From assembly GCA_002104945.1 (NCBI GenBank), contig MCFH01000020.1, positions 372,001 to 436,000 of the forward strand: 64,000 bases of DNA. Reading direction: 5' to 3'. The translations under genes and the position numbers were made by a program. The notes below the pieces were generated by a model. That model had not been told where the DNA came from and did not search any database. It worked only from the letters and a program-made list of their open reading frames with translations. This DNA is from Piromyces finnis (lineage: Eukaryota > Neocallimastigomycota > Neocallimastigomycetes > Neocallimastigales > Neocallimastigaceae). This document shows positions 13,538 to 27,300 of the stretch, piece by piece (the first letter of the stretch is position 1; every line of letters starts with the position of its first letter).

Positions 13538-14520
13538 TTTAATTTTAATATTCAAAATATATTAGAAAAAAAAACTAGGGATTGGGAATTAAATTTTTAT
13601 CTAATAATCTTAATATTAAAATTTGTAATTGTGTAGAAATAAATTATTATACTGTAGAATCAAAAAAAAAAAATTGTTATCTTTCGATATTTCAATTTAA
13701 AAATATATAAAATTGTAAAATCTCGGATGTACTAATATTTCAATTATATTTCAATAATAAAACATTTATTATTTCATATAAAGCAACTGATTAATTATTA
13801 ATAAAAATGATAATATATATAAATTATACTTTATTATTTTTATATAAAAAGATTCATTTTCAAAATTAAATAACAATAAAAAACTAAAAATAAAAAGAAA
13901 AGGTTAAAACAGTTTTTTTCTTTGGCCTTTATTTTTTCTATTTCTTATTATGTTATTATTGTTATTAATATTATTATTAATAATAGTTTCTACTCTTTAA
14001 AAAAATACTATAATTTTTGGATTTACCATTAATACAACTTAGCCAATCAACTGTAACATTATTAGAATACTATCATAGAAGTTGTATGTAACTAATGTTT
14101 TCACTTACATATAATTAATAAGTACAAAATTTTATTATATTTTTTATTTGACAATCACAAATTTTCATTAAATAAAAATAATTTAATTAAAATTATTATT
14201 TAAAAAATTGAAATTTCTTTTATATATTTTATACCCACTTTATATTTTATATTTAATTTATTGTAAATTCGCATTACAAATACCAAATTTAAATATAAAT
14301 AACAATAAAATAAAATATATAACGATTAATTATGATAAAGTTTAATTTTTAGGGTAGTATACAAATATAACTTAAAAAATAAATAAAAAAATAAAAAATA
14401 AAAAAATTGAAAAAGAATAAAAATATAAAAAAATTGAAATTTGAAATTTCAAAGTTATATATTATAATTTTATTTTTAGTTTTAGTATTAAAAACAATAT
14501 AAAGTATAATATTTAACAAA
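13538..14520. other. divergent intergenic region (Nup160 / ALG9)
   Basis: Head-to-head spacer of about 1 kb that should hold both promoters. It is AT-rich with no recognisable motif apart from A and T tracts. An apparent minus-strand reading frame at 14349-14537 is hydrophobic low-complexity sequence that overlaps the ALG9 start, and was not called. Confidence 0.5.
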
Positions 14521-17230
14521 ATGAATACCAATGTCACTTCTGATAATTTAAAAAATAGAAAAAAGGCTAAGCAAAATAGTACCAGAAATAAAAATGCTAT
14601 AGCGAAAAAAGCAATAGAGTAAAATATCTAACTTTAAGCTTAAATAAGAAACACATTAAATAAAAAGCATTTAATAACTAAATATGAAATTTAAATAATA
14701 TTACTTATATATAAATATACATAATATAAAGTAAAGTAAAACCTGAGGAAATTAACAATTTAAAGAATATTGAACCACCAAAAAATTTCTACTATCCATA
14801 TTGCCCTTCATTTTCAGTTGCTTTTAAATTTATACTTTTTTGTAGACTGTTAGCAGCAATTTTTACTGTTATTACTGATTGTGACGAAACTTTCAATTAT
14901 TGGGAACCAACACATTATTTACATTATGGCTATGGTTTACAAACTTGGGAATATTCTCCAAAATATTCAATTCGTTCATGGGCTTATGTTTTAATTCATA
15001 CAATTATATCAAAAGTTTTTTCTATTCCTGCTCATAATAAAGTAATAAAATTATTTTTCTTTTTTTTACAATGATTGAATTTAAATTTAAAATTTCCATA
15101 CTTACAAGAAAAAATTAACCATATTTATATATATATTTGTTATTAAATAATTAGTATCAATTATTTTTCCTTATTAGAATGGTGTTTGCAACTGTATCAT
15201 CCTTTTGTGAAACTGTTTTATATCAAACTATTGTAGACTATACAAATCCATATATTGCCCAAGCTTTCTTATTTGGTATTATTTATAGTGCAGGAATGTC
15301 AATTTCTTCTGTTGGTACGTTTTTAAAATTAGTAAATTATCAATATTAACAATATTTTTAATTCAAATAATAATATATATTATATATAATATAAATATTA
15401 TACTATTAATAGCATATCTTCCTTCCACATTTGCAATGTATACAACAATGCTTGCTTTTGCTGCATCTTTTCAAGAGTCTTCAAAGAAAAGAACATCTTA
15501 TGTAATTTTCTTTTATGCTTTAGGTGGTTTATTGGGTTGGCCATTTAGTGCTGTTTTAGTTTTTCCATTTGTTTTTGAAGATATATTTTTACCATCAATT
15601 AAAAAAGGAAATAAAATAATAAATGAAAAATTCAAAATTAGCAATAGCCTCTTGAAAATTAAAGATGTCTTTGTATATGGCATTTTATCTATTTGCGTTA
15701 TATTAGTAAGTATATAATTATTAATTAATTAACATTTCGCATTCTATTAATATTAATATTTTAATATTTTTGATTCATGATTAAACAATGAATTAATAAT
15801 TAATAAAAGGGTCCAATGATGCTTATTGATTTTGTATATTATAAAAAATTTACAATTGTACCATTAAATATTGTTTTATATAATGTATTTAGCTCAGATA
15901 AAGGTCCAAATATTTATGGTGTAGAGCCATGGCATTACTACTTATTTAACGGTTTCCTTAATTTCAACATAATATTTCTATTAGCCTTATTAAGTATACC
16001 ACTTTTGGTAATACAATAATATTTTTTTAATATATATATTGTAATATTATAGTAATATTATATAATAATAACACTTAAATTTTTATTTAATATAAATATT
16101 CAAATATTTTAAATATATTAAATTGAAAGGCATTTGAAATTTTAATAAGTAAAAGACCTCATTTATTTTCAAAAATGTCAAATTCTCTATTAATGATGAA
16201 GCTTGTTCCAATGTATTTATGGATTTTAATATTTACTGCACAACCTCATAAAGAAGAACGATTCTTATTTGTTATTTATCCATTAATCGTATTTAATGCT
16301 GCTGTTTCAATTTTCTCAATAAAAAGAATAATCAATATATTTATTAAATTTACTCACTACGTAAATATAAATAAATTTTACTAAATTTAAAAAAGAAATA
16401 ATAACAATAATATTTTACTGATACCTATATAATATGTAATATAATATTCTATAATTTGTAGGAAAATGGAAAAAAATTAGGAAGAATTGTAGTTGGATTA
16501 ATATTTGCAATTTATTCTGTTCTTTCTGTATCTAGAATACTTTCTCTTTATATTAATTATTCAGCTCCTTTAAAGGTCTATGGCTATTTAAATAATCCAG
16601 ATATGATAAAAGAGCTAAATAGTTATGGTCATAATGTAACTATCTGTGTAGGAAAAGAATGGTACCATTTCCCAACACATTATTTTATGCCAAATTCTAC
16701 AAGAATTGGATTTGTTAAATCAAAATTTGATGGTTTACTTCCAGGGTACTTCAAAGAAGGTGATGATCATATTGGAACATGGGTTATTCCAGAAGGAATG
16801 AATGATCTCAATCAAGAGGAATTTGATAAATATGTAAATTTAATTTTACTATAATATTTTTAAAATTACGATATAAATATGTGTTCTAGATTCTAATGAT
16901 AATTCTTAATTTAAACAATTAATTTTACATTAGGTTGATATTGAACAATGTAGTTATATGGTAGATTTATATGTTGAAGAAAATAATACTATAAATGAAA
17001 AAGTGATAGAACCTAATTATATTTCTCAAACAGATAAATGGGAAAAAATTGTATGTAAATCATTTATTAACAAAAACAAAAGTCATGGTTTATTACGACC
17101 ATTCTTCTTCCCAAAATTTATAAGAAATTTGATTTCGAAACAAGGTTTAGTTTATGATGATTATTGCTTGTTAAGAAAAGTTGGTATATATCATCCTGAA
17201 AAAAATGAAGATGAAGAAATAGATAATTAA
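14521..17230 (+). CDS. ALG9: ALG9-type dolichyl-P-Man alpha-1,2-mannosyltransferase (8 exons)
   Basis: Exons 14521-14618, 14732-15041, 15155-15314, 15413-15705, 15810-16007, 16130-16360, 16462-16833 and 16934-17230 join in phase to 652 aa. ALG9 adds the seventh and ninth mannoses to the lipid-linked oligosaccharide in the ER lumen. The GT22-family signature is clear: DCDETFNYWEPTHYLHYG, LQTWEYSPKYSIRSWAY, LPSTFAMYTTMLAFAA, GPNIYGVEPWHYYLFNG and QPHKEERFLFVIYPL. The acidic pair in DCDE is the expected catalytic region of the first luminal loop. The C-terminal luminal part (WYHFPTHYFMPN, CSYMVDLYV) also fits ALG9. Several hydrophobic segments are spread over exons 2-7. The acceptor of exon 3 is set by YQLFFLIRMVF; a later AG would break the frame. 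Confidence 0.93.
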
Positions 17231-17449
17231 TTCCATAAAAAAAAATAGAATATATACTTATAAAATAAAAGTTAAATTCAAATATTATAAATATATAATA
17301 TATAATAAACAATATGATGATTTAGAAAACATGCATATTTTTTGAAGGGGTCGATTCTGGATCCCTCTAAAAATGGAGCATTTTCTAAATCTTGTAGAAA
17401 TGAAAGATATATATATCTCCACTATAAAATGAAATAATATATATTAAAA

Positions 17450-17484
<35 letters not shown>

Positions 17485-17789
17485 GTAAAAGAAATAAATT
17501 AAAGAAGTTAAAAAAAAATAAATAAACAACTAAATAAAATAAAATAAATTTTGCATATTAATGAAAATCCTTTAGATTTTTATATTTTAATGCCTTTTTT
17601 TTTTTTTTTTTTTTTTTAACTTATTTATTTATAATTGAATTATGATTATATTTTATTTGATTTCAAATTTTTAATTCGAAATTTAAAAATTATGGCCTTA
17701 TGCTCGATTTATTATTGTTCTATAATAAATGAAATAAAATGTTTTTGAAATAAAAATTATATTAATGAATATTATATATTATATAGTTT
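17231..17789. other. convergent spacer with one less AT-rich patch
   Basis: Tail-to-tail spacer between ALG9 and the LPA1-like gene. It holds an AAT run (about 17453-17479) and a poly-T tract (about 17597-17618). A patch at roughly 17345-17405 (containing GAAGGGGTCGATTCTGGATC) is clearly richer in G and C than its surroundings. It resembles the T-arm side of a tRNA only superficially, since no cloverleaf can be drawn. No gene was called. Confidence 0.4.
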
Positions 17790-20588
<2,799 letters not shown>

Positions 20589-21730
20589 TTTCAAGATTTA
20601 ATTGAACTTTTTTTCTATCGATATTAAATAAAATTTAATTTAAATTTAATTCTAGCATAAAATCAATGAAATAATTTTATGCCCGTAGTTCAACTATTGT
20701 TTTAATAAACTATTTTACCTGTCATCATTTTATACTCATTAAAATTTTAATTTATTTAATTAAATTAAACTTCAGTTAATTAGTTGAAATGTGAATTTTA
20801 ATCATTATTAAATTTTATACTAATATAGAATTTATTATATTTAATATTTTTTATAATTCTATAATTAAATAATTAATTTTATTTTTTTTTCTCTGTTTTG
20901 TTTTGTTTTTAGCTTTTGTTTAATAAAAAAATAAAAAGATATGGATGATTTAGAATAAAAACATATATGAATAATAATAATTTATAATAATTATTTATAT
21001 AAATTCAAATGATCATTTATAATTAAGCAAATACTATCCCGTTGTTTTTATTATAGAACAAAAATCCATAATTTATATTTAATAACATATATCATGTAAA
21101 ATTTTTAGATATAAAAAGGTTAATTACGTTATTTTAGTAAATACGAATGTTCAAAATAATTTATTTTCTTTCTTTATCTATTATCATTATTATTTTAAAA
21201 AAAAAAATAATAATAATATTAAATTTCTTTAGGAAATCTTAAAAATTCGATTTATATTTTAAATTTTATATATTTTATTATAATTTCTATAAATATAATT
21301 ATTAATACATTAAATAAGTTTACATCTACTCTACACCTAAATATATAAGTTTAATAATTTTATAATAAATTAATATGAAAACTAATAATTATATTATTTG
21401 TATTGTATTTTAAAGTTTTAATTGCATTATTTAAAATAAAAATATTTGTGAAAACACTTTTAATTATTTTTAATAATAATTTTTTAATGTAAATATATAT
21501 ATTAGATATATATTATATGTAAATGACAATATAATACAAATTTATGGGATTTAATAATTGAATATATGTAAAAAAAAAAAAAAAAAAGGATAATGAATTG
21601 AATCATTTAAATCAATAAAGTATTTTAAAACATATAGTAAAAAAAAAACTATTTAATTTTCTTCTATAGCTGAAATTAAAGGTCCATAATAAAATACTTT
21701 ACTTTTTTTTTATTAAAATTAAGATTTTTC
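20589..21730. other. AT-rich intergenic region
   Basis: About 1.1 kb between the start of the LPA1-like gene and the stop of the glycosyltransferase gene, both on the minus strand. It should contain the LPA1-like promoter and the glycosyltransferase 3' UTR. No ORF, RNA gene or ordered repeat was seen. Confidence 0.5.
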
Positions 21731-23365
21731 TTATTCTCTTATTTTTTTAGAATTTTTTTTATATCCTTTTTTCTCTGGTGTAGTCAAATAATGATGTGAT
21801 CTTTCTCTACTAGTAATCATATTCAATATTCTTTTTTCTTCTTCATCGAAAAGTAATGGATCTTTTCCTGTTGGATTTCCTTTTCCTTTATCTTCAATGT
21901 TCAAATTTTGGCAATGGAGATTAGGCCATTCACCTTCACCATCTTCAACGTAATAAGCATCAAAGCGAAGTAATATATTATTATATTTTTCATTATTTTT
22001 ATCTTTAACGATACTATCATTCCAGAAAAGAATTTTTCCATCTCTTGTTGTATGACCAACATGTCCACAGATTTGTCTTTCATCTGGATCATCACCAGCT
22101 TCACCAACATTTAATTCACCTACTAATACACTTGGTACTGGAAGCATATTGTATGGTTGGCGAGCCATATCAAAACCAATCCAAAATGTCTCCTTATCAC
22201 CTTGAACATATTTATAAACTACATCATCACGAATTCTTTGTTCATTTAATTTACAAACTGATAATAAACCAAGAATATTTTTTGTTTTATTCATTACGAC
22301 TGTACTTGATTCCATTTCATGAGATGTTTCTTCTTTCCAATAACGTAATTCTTTAGTATCTGGTAATGGATCAAACATCCATGATTTTAACCACCGTGAA
22401 CCATTGTGTGAACCAGGGAATAATGTACGATCACGGAAAAATATTGTACCTTTTTCGAGATAACCTTCATCTTCAAAAAGAATGGCTGGATCACGTATAT
22501 ACATAGCATCAGCATCCATTAATATAATTTCTTCAAAACGGGAAGCTAAAACAGAGAAAGGTTTAATAGCCCATCCACCAAGATTAATGATATTATTATC
22601 AAAAAATTCGGAAATATCAGTAAGATATACATTATCAAATTTAGAAAGTGTTTCTTGTTTATGTTTTGGTAAATCATTATCGCCATTATAAAAAATTTCT
22701 ATTGGAAGTTCTGTTTTAATAACATAACGAAGAGTATCAATAATACTTCTTGCAAAGTTAAAATGATGATTACCAACACACATAACAATACCTCTTCCAC
22801 TATATGAACTCAATAAGTCTCCCAAAGACTTAAATTTTTTATTATATACCCATGGATAGAGAGACTGATGTAATGTAGCTAAAAGCTTTTGAGGGATTGG
22901 TAATTCATTTAAATCTTCACTTAAGAGAAAAGATGATTCTTTAATTAAGGTTTCTTTATCAACATTATTTTTATCTTCCGATTTATTAAAAATTAAATCC
23001 CATAAAGCTGCATGAGCTTCTTGTTTTTGTCTTAAACTAATGAAATCTTCTGTAGGTGTTTTTCTTTCAAAATTTTCTAATAATAATTTTCCCATTACCT
23101 TATTTATTTTATCTTTTTCCTTTTTATTTAACGTACATTCAGAAAGGCATGCCATTAAATCATCATTATCTAAGTTGTAATTTTCAATAGCTTTATTAAT
23201 ACTAGTATTATTGTTTTTGAGAATACTTTTGAAATCATCTGTGGTTAATTTATTAGAAAAATCATCAATAGTAGTTGGGCGAATTGATAATAATAAAATA
23301 GATATAAAGACGATGGTTATTATGATAAATATTAATACTAAAAACCTTCTTTTTAACAATATCAT
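21731..23365 (-). CDS. MNN1-family alpha-mannosyltransferase, type II membrane (GT71-like)
   Basis: A single-exon gene of 544 aa beginning MILLKRRFLVLIFIII, a short basic tail followed by one membrane anchor (residues about 6-27), which is the Golgi type II layout. The catalytic domain matches the MNN1/GT71 family: GRGIVMCVGNHHFNFARSII, LPIEIFYNGDNDLP, GGWAIKPFSVLASRFEEIIL with the following DADAMYIRDP (DxD metal-binding motif), GTIFFRDRTLFPG and MESSTVVMNKT. Members add terminal alpha-linked mannose to N- or O-glycans. The linkage and acceptor cannot be told from sequence. The absence of introns contrasts with most neighbours. It sits upstream and divergent of the large nucleotidyltransferase gene. 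Confidence 0.88.
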   Translation of the reverse strand: MILLKRRFLVLIFIIITIVFISILLLSIRPTTIDDFSNKLTTDDFKSILKNNNTSINKAIENYNLDNDDLMACLSECTLNKKEKDKINKVMGKLLLENFERKTPTEDFISLRQKQEAHAALWDLIFNKSEDKNNVDKETLIKESSFLLSEDLNELPIPQKLLATLHQSLYPWVYNKKFKSLGDLLSSYSGRGIVMCVGNHHFNFARSIIDTLRYVIKTELPIEIFYNGDNDLPKHKQETLSKFDNVYLTDISEFFDNNIINLGGWAIKPFSVLASRFEEIILMDADAMYIRDPAILFEDEGYLEKGTIFFRDRTLFPGSHNGSRWLKSWMFDPLPDTKELRYWKEETSHEMESSTVVMNKTKNILGLLSVCKLNEQRIRDDVVYKYVQGDKETFWIGFDMARQPYNMLPVPSVLVGELNVGEAGDDPDERQICGHVGHTTRDGKILFWNDSIVKDKNNEKYNNILLRFDAYYVEDGEGEWPNLHCQNLNIEDKGKGNPTGKDPLLFDEEEKRILNMITSRERSHHYLTTPEKKGYKKNSKKIRE

Positions 23366-24319
<954 letters not shown>

Positions 24320-27300
24320 ATGAGTGCCAATTTTAGAAAAGCAATTACTGGTTTTTGTTATACAAAAAATGGTGAAATTCTAATTACAGAAAAATGTCTT
24401 TCGATACATGAAATAAAACTCAGAAACAAATATTCTGAGATTAGTAAAAAAAAAGTTAACTTAAATTCGAGTAATACCTATTTAAATGTAAAGAATAATA
24501 AAATAACCCTTAAAAAAAAAGGAGAAGAATTAATTAAAAAACAAATTGAACTCTACAATAAAAAATTAAGATTTTTCTTTGATTTTAATTTAAATGGGGA
24601 ATTTCAAACAGAAAATAAAACTACTACATTTTTAGCTAATAAATTAAAATACTTCCCGAAATTCAGAAATTTAATTGACTTTTTAATGTGTTACGTTCAA
24701 TTAAAAAATTCTATTAATGAAAAAGTCTATATAGAAGATATTGAAAATTATCTAAATAATCAAAAAATATTTTCTAAAAAAATTAGCATATATTTCAAAA
24801 GTTTAATTAGAGGATATAGAAGTTTTTTTAAGTCAACTTTAAAATCTATTTTTCAAATTAGTAGTAACAATAAAATTCAATTTTCTGATAGAGTCACTAG
24901 TAGTATAAATAATACTAAAAGAAAAATAAATGAAAAAAGTGAAAAATATAAAATAATGCAAATTAAATTAGATTTGTTTAATTATTTAAATAAAAAAAAA
25001 AGAAACACGATTTCTTATGAAGATGTTAAGATGATTATAGAAAAAAATAACATGAAAAGTAATAAAGATATTATAGAAACTGTATTAAATATAAAAGATA
25101 ATTACTTTATATTAGATAATAATGTATATAATGTAAATATGAATATTCGTAATAATATAAAAGAATATGATAATAATAAAAGTTTTATATCCCAATGTGT
25201 ATGGCTACATCCTTATTTTGAAAAATGCTTAGTAATCATTATTGATTTTCTAAAAATGCATGAATTAATAGGATCAACAAAAATTACAGTTGAATCAGCT
25301 AATAATTGGTTGTTGAATCATTACTCCCTAGATGATTCAGAAAAAGAAATAATGAAAACATTTCTTAAAGAATGCAAAGACCTTAATACATTTTTAAGTT
25401 TTGATATTAATTCTGATATATTTAAAATTGTTAAAGAGAATAATACTGAGTATGTAATCCTTCAAGCTGATTCGTTAAACAAAAATAAGATTGAATTAGA
25501 ATCATTATATCAAAAGCATCTTTTGAAAAATCAACCATTAATACTAGAACCTTATAATGATAATTTTTTACTATTAAATTACTCATACTTATCATTAAAA
25601 AAGAGCGATTGGGATGATATAGAAAGTTTCACATTAGAAATTTTTATTATATTTTTTATGGCATGTTACAAAAGTTTTGGAGTAGTATGTAATAGTCAGT
25701 TTTTATTGGAATTAATTGGAAAATACAAAATTCCAATTAAAAGTCTTACAATTAACTATCTTGAAGAATTAATATCGAAAAAAAAATATATAATAACTCA
25801 TAAAATTAAAATATCTAATAGTAAAAATTCTTCAGAAGAAATATTACGTCTATGTTTTGATAATATAAGTATGATAAAGATAAGAAGTTACACGGATGAT
25901 TACAGTAGTGATGATGATAGCGATGATTATAGCGATGATTATAGCGATGATGATAGCGATGACGATAGCGATGATAAAAATGATGATGAAAATGTTTTAA
26001 ATGATATTGAAGCCAAAAATGAATCATCAAAACTGGATAACAATGTTACTATTGAAAATAAAGAGTTTACCGAAAAAAATGATGATGATGATAATCCTAT
26101 TAATAATAATGAATTTAGCCAAGGTAATAATGAGTCTTCAAGTTTAAATTTGAATAAAACCAGTTCAATAATAAATCCAAAAATTGAACTTACGCAAGCT
26201 AACTATGATAATCAAAATCAAGGAAAAGCTTTAAGTTTACCTAGTTCACCGAAATCATATCTTAATAGTTTAGTTATAAATAATCAAGCTCAACATAATA
26301 GTAATTTACGACAACCTCCAGGCCTTGAAAATCAAAATGCCAAAAGTTTCCCTAATTCACCAAAAATAAACTTTGATGTTTCAGCTCCAAATTATCAACC
26401 TCAGGATTATAATGATTTTTATCAACCACCTCCAGGTTTCGAAAGTCAAAGCATTAAAGATTTTCCTAATTTACCAAAAGCAGACTTTGATGTTTCAGCT
26501 CCAAGTTATCAACCTCAAGATTATAATTATTTTTATCAACCACCACCAGGTTTCGAAAGTCAAAGCATTAAAGATTTTCCTAATTTACCAAAAACAGACT
26601 TTGATATTTCAGCTCCAAGTTATCAACCTCAAGATCATAATGATTTATATCAACCTCCAGGTTTCGAAAGTCAAAGTATTAATGGCTTTCCTAATTCACC
26701 AAAAACAGACCTTAATGTTTCAGCTCCAAGTTATCAACCTCAAGATCATAATAGTTTTCATCAACCTCTAGGTTTTGAAAATCAAAGCATTAATGGCTTT
26801 CCTAATTCACCAAAAACAGACCTTAATGTTTCAGCTCCAAGTTATCAACCTCTAGGTTTTGAAAATCAAAGCATTAATGGCTTTCTTAATTCACCAAAAA
26901 CAGACCTTAATGTTTCAGCTCCAAGTTATCAACCTCTAGGTTTTGAAAATCAAAGCATTAAAAGTTTTCCTAATTCGCCAAAAACAGACCTTAATGTTTC
27001 AGCTCCAAGTTATCAACCTCTAGGTTTTGAAAATCAAAGCATTAAAAGTTTTCCTAATTCGCCAAAAACAGACCTTAATGTTTCAGCTCCAAGTTATCAA
27101 CCTCTAGGTTTTGAAAATCAAAGCATTAAAAGTTTTCCTAATTCGCCAAAAACAGACCTTAATGTTTCAGCTCCAAGTTATCAACCTCAAAATTACCCTA
27201 ATAATTTTGAAGATGACGATTTTGAAGATATTTTTAAAGATGATGATGATGATGATTCTAATGAAAGTGAATCTAATTATGAAAATGAAACGTATGTAAA

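Noticed and set aside
17345-17405. tRNA gene
   Set aside because: A T-arm-like GGTCGATTC is present, but no acceptor, D or anticodon arms can be paired around it.
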